A DNA stretch of 55,262 nucleotides from an uncultured Prevotellaceae bacterium (GTDB lineage: Bacteria > Bacteroidota > Bacteroidia > Bacteroidales > Bacteroidaceae), in assembly GCA_900316645.1 (NCBI GenBank), contig ONDP01000014.1, forward strand, positions 1 through 55,262. The letters run 5' to 3'. Shown here piece after piece: positions 26,208-42,365 of the stretch. The first letter of the stretch is position 1. Each line of letters begins with the position of its first letter. The notes below the pieces were generated by a model. The model was given only the letters and a program-made list of their open reading frames with translations, was not told the origin of the DNA and made no database searches. A program made the position numbers and the translations under genes.

Positions 26208-27227
26208 ATGAAACAATATCTAACAATCATTGCCGCTGCCCTGGTTCTTGCCTCGTGCAGCGGCAATCAGCCTAAAGCCGACGACCCGCTGGCTGACAGC
26301 GGCAGGACACAACGGACAGAGAACATGCTGACCAACTTAAAGCAGTTGGGCGATAGCGGTGTGTACCTGTTCGGACATCAGGACGACGCTGTCAGTGGAG
26401 TGGGGTGGAGTGGCAACGAGAACCGATCGGATGTTGAGAGAGTGTGCAACGACTATCCTGCTTTGGTGGGCTTTGACTTAGGCGGTATTGAGAAGGGCGA
26501 CTCTGTCAATAGCGACGGGGTGCCGTTCAGTAGAATACGTGAAGAGGCGATACGTCATTTTGACCAGGGAGGTATGGTGACCATTTCGTGGACCATCACA
26601 GGGCAGATGAACCAGAAAGAACAAATCGACCCTGTGGCTGACTTCCTGAATACACTGGAAACACCATACGGCGTGAAGGTGCCTGTCGTGCTGCGCTTGA
26701 GAAAGAACCAGACGAAGGAATTGTGGCACATGGTGGTTGACAGACTGAAGGAGAAAGAGGTCACCAACGCACTTTACGCCTATTCTGCCGATGCTAATCC
26801 TGAGGCTGATGAGGCAAAGTATATGGCGAATTATCCAGGTGACGACATTATCGACATCATGGGAATTGACTGCTACTGTATAGCTGCTGATGCTGACTCG
26901 CTGCAGATTGCCGGTTTTGCCGAACTGCTGGACAAGAACCTGACAATGGTGGGCAGCGTTGCCAAAAAGCACCAGAAGGCTGTTGCTGTAACGGAAACAG
27001 GCTATAAATGTATTGCCTATAAATATTGGTGGACGAAGATTCTTTCCCCAGTTTTGGCAAAACACCCTATCAGCTATGCGTTGGTATGGCGCAATGCCAA
27101 TCAAGGCATAGATGACTATTATGCCCCTTTCCCAGGTCAAAGGACATATTCTGACTTTGTCAGATACTATAACGAAAACATTACGTTGTTTCTACATGAC
27201 ATTAATGGTCTATACCTTCATAAATGA
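26208..27227 (+). CDS. GH26-family lipoprotein lacking the acid/base loop, probable inactive mannanase
   Basis: 339 residues, signal ending VLASC. The fold is clearly GH26 beta-mannanase: YLFGHQDDAVSGVGW, RSDVERVCNDYPALVGFDLGGIE, GGMVTISW, YPGDDIIDIMGIDCY, nucleophile segment AVTETGYK (Glu263), SYALVWRNA and YYAPFPGQ. Two catalytic-face loops are missing. After SW (127-128) the usual His-x-x-Asn-Pro-x-x-Gly loop is compressed to TITGQMNQKEQ. After PVVLR (159-163) the family segment with the acid/base Glu (of the type RPxHExxGxWFWWG) is absent, and the sequence goes straight to LRKNQTKELWH. The frame is kept throughout. It is the last gene of the operon, before the terminator at 27256. It may be a pseudoenzyme or mannan binder; an assembly deletion cannot be excluded. 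Confidence 0.82.
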   Translation: MKQYLTIIAAALVLASCSGNQPKADDPLADSGRTQRTENMLTNLKQLGDSGVYLFGHQDDAVSGVGWSGNENRSDVERVCNDYPALVGFDLGGIEKGDSVNSDGVPFSRIREEAIRHFDQGGMVTISWTITGQMNQKEQIDPVADFLNTLETPYGVKVPVVLRLRKNQTKELWHMVVDRLKEKEVTNALYAYSADANPEADEAKYMANYPGDDIIDIMGIDCYCIAADADSLQIAGFAELLDKNLTMVGSVAKKHQKAVAVTETGYKCIAYKYWWTKILSPVLAKHPISYALVWRNANQGIDDYYAPFPGQRTYSDFVRYYNENITLFLHDINGLYLHK

Positions 27228-27255
27228 TTTGGATAACCTAAGAAGAAAAATGCTT

Positions 27256-27290
27256 ATCGCCCTGCATTGTGAGAATGCAGGGCGATTTTT
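27256..27290 (+). terminator. Strong intrinsic terminator of the second SusCD operon
   Basis: A perfect 13-bp stem, ATCGCCCTGCATT (27256-27268) with AATGCAGGGCGAT (27274-27286), loop GTGAG, then TTTT. It lies 28 bp after the GH26 stop. Confidence 0.93.
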
Positions 27291-27310
27291 AGATAGCCCA
27301 CATTCAGCAT

Positions 27311-27394
27311 CATAGTTCATAGTTCATAGTTCATAGTTCATAGTTCAATGTTCAAAGGTCAATGTTCAAAGGTCAATGGTCAATGTTCAATGGT
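27311..27394. repeat. Intergenic array of twelve 7-bp repeats
   Basis: Twelve contiguous heptamers: CATAGTT five times, then CAATGTT, CAAAGGT, CAATGTT, CAAAGGT, CAATGGT, CAATGTT and CAATGGT. The array occupies most of the gap between the operon terminator and the GH29 promoter, ending 43 bp before the -7 box. Variants of the same heptamer occur inside several genes of this window. Confidence 0.92.
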
Positions 27395-27437
27395 CAATGA
27401 AATTACAAATAATATATAATAATATCGCTTTTTTTTG

Positions 27438-27445
27438 TACCTTTG
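27438..27445 (+). promoter_or_regulatory. -7 promoter box of the GH29-GH115-GH2 operon
   Basis: TACCTTTG matches the TAnnTTTG -7 element. There is no good TTTG at the -33 position, which suggests a promoter that needs an activator. The predicted start near 27452 leaves about 25 nt before the ATG at 27478. Confidence 0.6.
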
Positions 27446-27477
27446 CAGACGATAGGAAATCAATGCAATACCTTTAT

Positions 27478-29220
27478 ATGAAACCATTACTTATATTGTT
27501 GTTGACCACCATGACTGCTGCATCGTTGAAAGCGCAGGTGGAGCCCTGTGGTCCTGTTCCCTCGGAAAATCAACTGCGCTGGCAGGGAATGGAGATGTAT
27601 GCCTTTATCCATTATTCGCTGAACACTTATACCGATGAGGAATGGGGATATGGTAACGAAGACACGCAGTTGTTTAACCCCAGCAGTTTGGATTGCCGCC
27701 AATGGGCACGGGTGTGCAAACAGGCGGGTATGCGTGGCATCATCTTTACTGCCAAGCACCACTGCGGATTCTGTATGTGGCCATCGGCTTATACGGAGTA
27801 CTCGGTGAAGAATACGCCTTGGAAGAACGGCAAGGGCGACGTGGTGCGCGAGTTGGCTGACGCTTGTCGTGAAGAGGGACTGAAGTTCGCAGTCTATCTG
27901 TCGCCCTGGGATCGTAATCACTCGGAATACGGGCGACCTGCTTATGTGGCGTATTTCCGTAATCAACTACGTGAGTTACTGAACAATTACGGTGAGATTT
28001 TCGAAGTTTGGTTCGACGGTGCCAATGGCGGTGACGGCTGGTATGGTGGTGCCAACGAGACGCGCAAGATAGACCGTACCACCTATTATCAATGGCCCGA
28101 GACCTACAGAATGATCCGTGAGTTGCAACCCAATTGTCTCATCTGGAATGACGGTAGTGACCGAGGTGATCTGCGCTGGGTGGGAACAGAGGCAGGCAAT
28201 GTGGGCGAGACCAACTGGAGCTTACTGAACCATGACGGTGAGGTGGAGTGGCACATGCTGCACTACGGACTGGAGAATGGTGACTCATGGGTACCAGGTG
28301 AGACTAATACCAGCATTCGCCCGGGCTGGTTCTATCATGACACAGAAAACGAGCACGTGAAGAGTCTGTCGAAGCTGATGGATACCTATTATAAATCGGT
28401 GGGTCGTAACTCTACGCTGTTGCTCAACTTCCCCATAGCACCTAATGGACGCATACACCCCAACGACAGTCTGCGTGGCATCGCCTTTAAGAAGATGATC
28501 GATGAGGTGTTTAGAACAAACCTTGCGGAAAAGGCAAAGACGCAAACCAAGGGGGATGAGACAGTGATCGACTTTGGTAAACCTACCACCTTTAATCGCT
28601 TCCTTGCGGAGGAGGATATCCGTTATGGTCAGCGTGTGAAGAAGTTCAAACTTGAAGCCGAAGTTGACGGGCAATGGCAACAGCTGAAAGATGCACTCGT
28701 GGAGAATGGTGACGGACTGACTACCATCGGTCATCGCCGCATCATCTGTTTCCCAACAGTAAAAGCCACTAAACTACGCTTTACCATCGTAGATACTAAA
28801 TGTAAGCCTGTCATCAAGAAACTCGGTGTCTATCTGGCGCCTGAACTGACAGCAGACATCCCCGATGCGGGTGAGAAGAAATCCAGCAACCTCCATCTGT
28901 TCTTCAGCAGTCCCACTCAGATGATGATCGATTGGGAAACGGAGCAGACGATCACTTCGTTCCGCTATCTGCCACCACAAGAAAGCAAGGACGGGACGGT
29001 GACCCACTATACCCTTTGGGCTTCCACCGATTGGACGAATTGGACAAAACTGGCCTCTGGGGAGTTTTCGAATGTGGTCAATAATCCCATCTGGCAGACC
29101 ATCAAGTTTCAGCCCGTAAAAGCAAAGATTCTAAAACTTGATGCCGACCGTTTGGCAACAGGTAATCGTATGGCTTACGGCGATGTGGAAGTGAATTTTA
29201 AATTGAATATTGAGAATTGA
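27478..29220 (+). CDS. GH29 alpha-L-fucosidase (possibly alpha-L-galactosidase) with C-terminal discoidin-like domains
   Basis: An exo-acting retaining glycosidase exported by a signal peptide (1-20, LKAQ). The ATG at 27478 is chosen because the longer frame would start upstream of the promoter. Of 580 residues, the GH29 barrel covers about 22-350: ARVCKQAGMRGIIFTAKHHCGFCMWPS (77-103), YLSPWDRN, and the nucleophile Asp180 in EVWFDGANG. Two beta-sandwich domains, F5/8 type C-like, follow (about 355-455 and 470-575). The final codons (KLNIEN) and the stop fall in a short TTGAA heptamer run that leads into the next gene 4 bp on. Beside GH31, GH97 and GH115, the real substrate could be an alpha-L-galactosyl tip on xylan; GH29 proteins act on both L-fucose and sometimes L-galactose. 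Confidence 0.88.
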   Translation: MKPLLILLLTTMTAASLKAQVEPCGPVPSENQLRWQGMEMYAFIHYSLNTYTDEEWGYGNEDTQLFNPSSLDCRQWARVCKQAGMRGIIFTAKHHCGFCMWPSAYTEYSVKNTPWKNGKGDVVRELADACREEGLKFAVYLSPWDRNHSEYGRPAYVAYFRNQLRELLNNYGEIFEVWFDGANGGDGWYGGANETRKIDRTTYYQWPETYRMIRELQPNCLIWNDGSDRGDLRWVGTEAGNVGETNWSLLNHDGEVEWHMLHYGLENGDSWVPGETNTSIRPGWFYHDTENEHVKSLSKLMDTYYKSVGRNSTLLLNFPIAPNGRIHPNDSLRGIAFKKMIDEVFRTNLAEKAKTQTKGDETVIDFGKPTTFNRFLAEEDIRYGQRVKKFKLEAEVDGQWQQLKDALVENGDGLTTIGHRRIICFPTVKATKLRFTIVDTKCKPVIKKLGVYLAPELTADIPDAGEKKSSNLHLFFSSPTQMMIDWETEQTITSFRYLPPQESKDGTVTHYTLWASTDWTNWTKLASGEFSNVVNNPIWQTIKFQPVKAKILKLDADRLATGNRMAYGDVEVNFKLNIEN

Positions 29221-29224
29221 AAAG

Positions 29225-35103
<5,879 letters not shown>

Positions 35104-35106
35104 AAC

Positions 35107-37305
<2,199 letters not shown>

Positions 37306-37348
37306 TTAAATACTATATTAATGATGAGATAATTATGTTGTGCGCTTG

Positions 37349-37356
37349 CAAAATTA
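37349..37356 (-). promoter_or_regulatory. Candidate -7 box upstream of the GH10-CE1 gene
   Basis: On the minus strand TAATTTTG fits TAnnTTTG and is identical to the box at 54756-54763. No clear -33 TTTG was found at the right spacing. The gap 37300-37433 separates the GH10 gene from the upstream GH43 and shows no hairpin terminator that I can support. Confidence 0.45.
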
Positions 37357-37433
37357 CAAACAAATATCCAAATATGGTTTGTATTTTGTATCATATTATG
37401 TCGTAAATGTAACTTTGTCTTGCAAAAAACCAG

Positions 37434-39071
37434 TCATCTGCTGTAGTTGAAGGCCTCTATGTCAACATAACCGCCCTTCTTCTTGGTAGCATAGCAGAAA
37501 ATGCCGAACTTAGACCCCATGAAGAAACGGCGCCAGTCGAAACTCAGACGGTAGTCTTTGGTACCTATTTGGGTCCATTGGCTGCCGTCAATGCTATAGT
37601 AGAAATTGGCGGCATCACGTCCATGGCCATTGACAGGTCGGAAGTCTGCATCGATGCGGAGGAAGAGTTGAGCGTTGAGCGTTGAAAGTTGAGCGTTGAG
37701 GGGGATGCTTTCAATGACTTTCTCCTCAACATTCGTCACTTCCTTGTCCAAATCTGTCAGGGTGACTGACATCTCCACCATCTCCAGGACCAGATTCTTG
37801 CCTTTTTTCTTGATGACAAGGGCACCCGTATCACTGTTGAATGCTGCCAGTCCGGCACAATCACCGTCTTTCATCTTCGAAATGTCGATAGCTATAGTGC
37901 CACTGCATGTCGGACCTTCCATGCGCTGAGTCAGTGTGTTGGGTGCCAGATAAAGGTTGCTGACCACTCGATTGGTTTTCAGTCTGAGACAACCGGGGCG
38001 TTCCTTGAGCGACCATGCCTCGTCGATGGGGTTATGGTTCCACTGCCAATGCAGGCCAAGTTTGTCGGAACTGAAATCATCGCTCTTTACGATGGCGGTA
38101 GCAGGTTGTCCGTTGACAAGGGGGCGGACAGTTTCGGGCACTTTGCCGTTTTCATCGCCTAACATCGGCCAGCCATTCACCCAACGACAGGGCATCACGG
38201 TTAGCACACGACCCACACCACCACGGTCCTGGAAGATAATACCCATCCAGTCGCCGTCGGGTGTATCGACAATTGTACCTTGTGCCTCATAGGAGAAACC
38301 ACCGAACTCACTCTCAAGGATGACTTGCTTTTCATAAGGACCGTGAATATTGTCGGCGCGGTAGCACACCTCACGACGATGCTTGCCCGGGGCATAAACA
38401 TGCGAAATCATCAATAGGTAGTATTTCCCGTTGTGTTTGATCATGCGACTGCCTTCCAGAATACCTTTTTCATCCTCCTCACGCTGGAATAGCTGCTGGT
38501 GGGTGCCCTCAATGACATCCGACAGGTCGGGCTTCAGTTCCATCATCTCGCCGGTGCCGTAGATGACATAGACGCGGCCATCGTCATCGAAAAATAGTGA
38601 ACAGTCATGGAAATGACGCATACGTGAGACAATTGTCCATGGCCCCTCTGCTTTCTCTGCAGAGAAGATATAGGTGTCGCCCATAGCACCGCGCTCGTTG
38701 GGAGCCAGCAGCGCATAAAACTTGCCATTGTGATATTTTAAGGATGTTGCCCATTGCCCTCTGCCATAGACAGTACCATTTAGGAGATCGTACTTGGGTG
38801 AGTCGGTCAGACGGTCGAAGATATAACCCACCGTTTCCCAGTTCTTCAAGTCCTTGGAAGTCATGATGGGAGCACCGGGCATCAGGTGCATGGTGGTAGA
38901 CACCAGATAATATGTGTCCCCCACACGGATGACGTCAGGGTCGGGGACATCGGCCCAAAGCATCGGGTTCTGAATCTTCTCCATGTGCAGCGTCTCGTAG
39001 TCGTCTGCACGGACACTTGCTGCCTGCATAAGCAGGATGCTGGCGAGGATAAAATAAATCCTTTTCATCAT
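37434..39071 (-). CDS. GH43 beta-xylosidase / alpha-L-arabinofuranosidase with C-terminal beta-sandwich
   Basis: An exported inverting glycosidase, 545 residues, signal peptide about 1-22. The five-bladed GH43 propeller (about 33-330) has base Asp44 (DVPDPDVI), pKa-modulating Asp156 (FHDCSLFFDDDG) and acid Glu206 (ILEGSRM). The C-terminal concanavalin-like domain (about 335-545; DDFSSDKLGLHWQWNHNP) is that of beta-xylosidase-type GH43 enzymes. The peptide PLNAQLSTLNAQLFL is encoded by a heptamer array (37667-37701). It lies 10 bp after the alpha/beta hydrolase and is the last gene of the GH31 transcription unit. It probably trims xylo-oligosaccharides. Confidence 0.9.
   Translation of the reverse strand: MMKRIYFILASILLMQAASVRADDYETLHMEKIQNPMLWADVPDPDVIRVGDTYYLVSTTMHLMPGAPIMTSKDLKNWETVGYIFDRLTDSPKYDLLNGTVYGRGQWATSLKYHNGKFYALLAPNERGAMGDTYIFSAEKAEGPWTIVSRMRHFHDCSLFFDDDGRVYVIYGTGEMMELKPDLSDVIEGTHQQLFQREEDEKGILEGSRMIKHNGKYYLLMISHVYAPGKHRREVCYRADNIHGPYEKQVILESEFGGFSYEAQGTIVDTPDGDWMGIIFQDRGGVGRVLTVMPCRWVNGWPMLGDENGKVPETVRPLVNGQPATAIVKSDDFSSDKLGLHWQWNHNPIDEAWSLKERPGCLRLKTNRVVSNLYLAPNTLTQRMEGPTCSGTIAIDISKMKDGDCAGLAAFNSDTGALVIKKKGKNLVLEMVEMSVTLTDLDKEVTNVEEKVIESIPLNAQLSTLNAQLFLRIDADFRPVNGHGRDAANFYYSIDGSQWTQIGTKDYRLSFDWRRFFMGSKFGIFCYATKKKGGYVDIEAFNYSR
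37667..37701. repeat. In-frame 7-bp repeats inside a GH43 gene
   Basis: Five heptamers on the plus strand: GTTGAGC, GTTGAGC, GTTGAAA, GTTGAGC, GTTGAGG. In coding orientation and rotated they read CAACGCT. They encode the repeated peptide LNAQLSTLNAQL in the C-terminal beta-sandwich. Confidence 0.87.
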
Positions 39072-39081
39072 TCAAAGGGAT

Positions 39082-39987
39082 TTAGTGTAGCTTGTCAAAC
39101 TTTGCATTCTTCTCCAGCGTCCAGTCCTTACGCTTTAAGAGTCCAGGGGTCTTGCCGGTAAACATTTTGCCAGCTTCCTTGTCGCCCTTCAGTTGCCACT
39201 GCAACCAAGCCAATGCCGGAATGGTGAATTCGCCACCGTGAGGTTGGCGATAGGTGCCACCATGACCTACGGGATAGTTGATGACACAGGCAGGTACATG
39301 CTGAATGCGGCGGAAATCGTCCATGCCATTGCCATAGGCAATATCGGTCTCACCTCCCAGCATATACATCACGGGGGTGTGAATCTCCTTCAGTTTTTCC
39401 TTAGGAGGCATGGGCATACCGCCTACTGCCTGTCCTGCATTCTGCTGGTTAAACAGACCACTATTGCATATCATTAGGAGTGTGATGCGTGGGTCGGCAC
39501 AGTTGAAGAGCGTCTGCAGTCCACCGCACGACATACCGGCGACACAGATATTCTTCGTGTCAATCTTTTGGTAGTAGGGCGACTTGGAGTCGGCATTCTG
39601 AGCCATAGCCCAGTCAATGCTCTCTATTTGCTGTTGAGTGGTTGACATAGGGCCTTTGTAGGGTTCTTCCACCATGGGAATATAGCCCGTAGCCAGTACG
39701 ATGAATCCATGAGAGGCTATCTCGTTGAGGAACTTGAAGTGTTCCCATGGCGAGTCAGTACAGGCACCATTGCCCCATACTAGAACGGGGAGGGGGTTAG
39801 TGGCATTGAAGGCCGACAGGTCCTGTGGTACGAAAACGGTGTGAGCAGGCAGTGAAGCTTCTTCTTTCATGATAGACTTATAGCGTCCGGTTCCACCTTC
39901 CTCAACAATTAATTCTTTACTTTGGCTACTGGCTGTGTCAATCATCATGAAACAGCCAAGCATGAATAATAATACTTTCTTTGTCAT
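39082..39987 (-). CDS. Exported alpha/beta hydrolase, probable carbohydrate esterase
   Basis: 301 residues with a signal peptide (about 1-21). The alpha/beta-hydrolase core has an oxyanion-side strand PVLVWGNGACTDSPW (67-81), nucleophile Ser153 in GMSCGG, acid Asp215 in GGETDIAYGN and His242 in PVGHGGTY, so the triad is complete. It resembles chlorophyllase/PET-hydrolase-like members rather than CE1. It sits between the GH31 and GH43 genes with 13-bp and 10-bp gaps. An acetyl or acyl esterase for xylan fragments is likely, but the substrate is inferred only from context. Confidence 0.8.
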   Translation of the reverse strand: MTKKVLLFMLGCFMMIDTASSQSKELIVEEGGTGRYKSIMKEEASLPAHTVFVPQDLSAFNATNPLPVLVWGNGACTDSPWEHFKFLNEIASHGFIVLATGYIPMVEEPYKGPMSTTQQQIESIDWAMAQNADSKSPYYQKIDTKNICVAGMSCGGLQTLFNCADPRITLLMICNSGLFNQQNAGQAVGGMPMPPKEKLKEIHTPVMYMLGGETDIAYGNGMDDFRRIQHVPACVINYPVGHGGTYRQPHGGEFTIPALAWLQWQLKGDKEAGKMFTGKTPGLLKRKDWTLEKNAKFDKLH

Positions 39988-40000
39988 AATCTTAATAGTT

Positions 40001-42169
40001 TTATTGGTTCATTCTGATGAAAATAGGGATGTGGGTTTTATCCACAGGGGTCGTCACGGTCTGACCGCCCTCGTAATGTCGTCCCGTCTGTTTGTGCTTC
40101 CAACCGCCCTTGCTCTTAGGCAGGTAGGTCTGCCACTCTGTGACACCAGGTTCAGTGACAGGACTGACGAGATAGGTTGGCCCGAACATATATTCGTATT
40201 TCTGCTTTAGGGCTTCCGGGTCGTCAGCAAAGTCGAAGACCAATGGGCGCATCAGGGTGTAACCTTCGTCAGCCACGCGCTTGGCACACTGCTGGATATA
40301 AGGTAGCAACTGCTCACGCTCCTTCAGACAGTTGGCAATGACGGCAAGTGCCTCGGAACCATAGTTCCAGGGTTCGGTGTTACTCATATAACCATGTACA
40401 CGCATCAGTGGCAGATAAACGCTGGTCTCAATCCATCGAAGCATACGTTCTATATAGGCACTGTCAGTGTATTGGTTATAGGGACGGAAGAAACCGCCGG
40501 CATCGTATGTCCACCAGGGAATACCTGCTGCCTCGACGCCCAGGCCTGCTGTCAACTGGCGACGGAAGGTCTCCCAGTCATTGCCGACATCACCACTCCA
40601 GAGGGCGGAGCCATAACGCTGGATACCAGGAAAACCGCAACGGGTGAGAATCATTGGCTCGCGTCCTGCAGCCACCAGTCCTTCATAGACGGTTTTATTG
40701 ACCAGCAGGGGATAGACGTTACGCACCTGTTCACCAGACCATTTGCCATTATTGACGCGACGGCCTGCAAGATCGTCGTTTTCCGGTTCTGTAGCATCCT
40801 GCCACCATGCGTCGATACCCAGCGGCAAGAGTCGCTCACGGAAGTTCTTCCAATAGGCTTGGGCAGCTTCGGGATTGAAGAAATCAATCCAGTCAGTTCC
40901 TGGGATATAATATCCATCGTGTTCCATCTGGCGGCCTACTACGGAATTCTTATCTATTTTCGACCATACGGAAAGCATCAGCCGGATATCCATTTTGTGG
41001 AGACTGTCGGTGAGAGCCTTCGGGTCGGGATAATTGTCCTCGTCAAACTGCATGGAGTTCCATCCGTGCTTGCCCCAGTACTGCCAGTCTTGAACAATCA
41101 TGCTGATGGGCAGTCCGTCGTCACGGAATCGCCTGGCTGTCTGCAATATCTCTGCAGACGAATGGAACCGTTCGCGACAATGAATATAGCCAAGGGCCCA
41201 TGTTGGCATTTGCGGGGCACGGCCTGTGAGGTCGCGATAGGAGGCAATGATTTCATCGGGAGAACCGATGAAAACGGTGTAATCAACGGCAGTGGCTACG
41301 GGTGAATGGAAAACAGTAGTATTTTCCACCTTGTTGTAATATAAAACGGGTAGGTCGCCCTTTGACAATTCTGCTGTCAGGTGGTGACGCCCCTTTGCTA
41401 ACTGCACAATGACTGATGTCGTAGGGGGTAGCCAAACATTCTGCATGTTGATGACGGTATCTCCATCTATCACGAGATGATGGCGACGTGCCATTTTTTG
41501 TCCTACGTCCAGGAGGAGTGTGTAGTTTCCTGTCTCGTTAACGTTAATATCAGCTTCAAAGATATGGCGCTCGCGAATTTCCTGTTTGTTGCCTTCGGTC
41601 GAGGTCACGTTCACCACTTCTTGACTGCCAGTACTATTGTTCTTGTTTAATACTACTTGATGTCCGCAAGGATTAAACTCCGTCAGACCATAGTTATTCC
41701 ACAGAATGCCGTAGCCTTTGCTGGAAATCAGCATGGGGATGGATATCTGTGTATTGACCTGCGTGAGTCGCCTTGACAGTCCACGGACATTGCTGTAGCC
41801 ATCTTGAAACTGTCCGAGACCGAACAGACATTCGTCTTTGGGTGAGTCGAAGGTCAAGGTAGCTCCTCCGCCAACCAGTTCGTGACGGGTAGCGTGAAAC
41901 AGCGTGTTGCCTTTGCGGTCTTTGATAGTGATGGTATGGTTCTTGTCATCTTTCTCTACTTTGACGTCACATTTGGCCACTTCATCGTGCTTGACATAGA
42001 GCCAATCGGGCAGAGTGTCCTTTACGGTTTTATCCTGATATTGTATTCTGACGGCATTACGGGCCACTTTTTTAATGGTCAGATGCCCATTAGTTGAATT
42101 TGTCTGCCCGACTACAGATAAACTAACGAGCAGACTTACTGCAAGGGTGATTACGAAATGATTTTGCAT
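40001..42169 (-). CDS. GH31 alpha-xylosidase-like enzyme with PA14-like insert
   Basis: An exported retaining exo-alpha-glycosidase. The ATG at 42169 (MQNHFVITL, a signal peptide ending near VVGQ) is chosen over the longer frame, which begins upstream of the promoter box. Of 722 residues: N-terminal galactose-mutarotase-like domain (about 28-200); a PA14-like insert (about 203-285; GNYTLLLDVGQKMARRH); barrel from about 318 with YIHCRERFHSSAEI and VQDWQYWGKHGWNSM; nucleophile Asp458 in WWQDATEP; then GDVGNDWETFRRQL, and a C-terminal beta-sandwich. The PA14 insert is typical of alpha-xylosidases. In a xylan locus it would remove alpha-xylose from arabinose side chains. Confidence 0.88.
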   Translation of the reverse strand: MQNHFVITLAVSLLVSLSVVGQTNSTNGHLTIKKVARNAVRIQYQDKTVKDTLPDWLYVKHDEVAKCDVKVEKDDKNHTITIKDRKGNTLFHATRHELVGGGATLTFDSPKDECLFGLGQFQDGYSNVRGLSRRLTQVNTQISIPMLISSKGYGILWNNYGLTEFNPCGHQVVLNKNNSTGSQEVVNVTSTEGNKQEIRERHIFEADINVNETGNYTLLLDVGQKMARRHHLVIDGDTVINMQNVWLPPTTSVIVQLAKGRHHLTAELSKGDLPVLYYNKVENTTVFHSPVATAVDYTVFIGSPDEIIASYRDLTGRAPQMPTWALGYIHCRERFHSSAEILQTARRFRDDGLPISMIVQDWQYWGKHGWNSMQFDEDNYPDPKALTDSLHKMDIRLMLSVWSKIDKNSVVGRQMEHDGYYIPGTDWIDFFNPEAAQAYWKNFRERLLPLGIDAWWQDATEPENDDLAGRRVNNGKWSGEQVRNVYPLLVNKTVYEGLVAAGREPMILTRCGFPGIQRYGSALWSGDVGNDWETFRRQLTAGLGVEAAGIPWWTYDAGGFFRPYNQYTDSAYIERMLRWIETSVYLPLMRVHGYMSNTEPWNYGSEALAVIANCLKEREQLLPYIQQCAKRVADEGYTLMRPLVFDFADDPEALKQKYEYMFGPTYLVSPVTEPGVTEWQTYLPKSKGGWKHKQTGRHYEGGQTVTTPVDKTHIPIFIRMNQ

Positions 42170-42226
42170 ATTGTTAGAAATTATAATATAAAAGGTCCTT
42201 CTGTCTGAATAATTGATTCTCGACTG

Positions 42227-42234
42227 CAAATTTA
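42227..42234 (-). promoter_or_regulatory. Candidate -7 box of the GH31 transcription unit
   Basis: Minus-strand TAAATTTG fits TAnnTTTG, 58 bp upstream of the GH31 ATG. The -33 region is weak. The 196-bp gap 42170-42365 is the largest in the minus-strand cluster and otherwise holds only A/T-rich DNA. Confidence 0.5.
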
Positions 42235-42365
42235 GCAAATAATATCGAATTGACGAAATATTCTTATTCAAATCTTTCGTAAAATAATTAACCCCCGCGT
42301 CAAGTTAAAAAACAGGGGTCTCGAGTCAAATCATGAATTTAGACCATACGTCAAGAGTCACAACA

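Noticed and set aside
27311-27394. Insertion-sequence remnant or attachment site between operons
   Set aside because: The stretch is a pure 7-bp tandem array with no terminal inverted repeats, no transposase fragment and no duplicated target.
40001-42271. The longer start of the GH31 gene at 42271
   Set aside because: The extra 34 codons contain no signal peptide and span the candidate promoter box. The internal ATG at 42169 opens a normal signal peptide.
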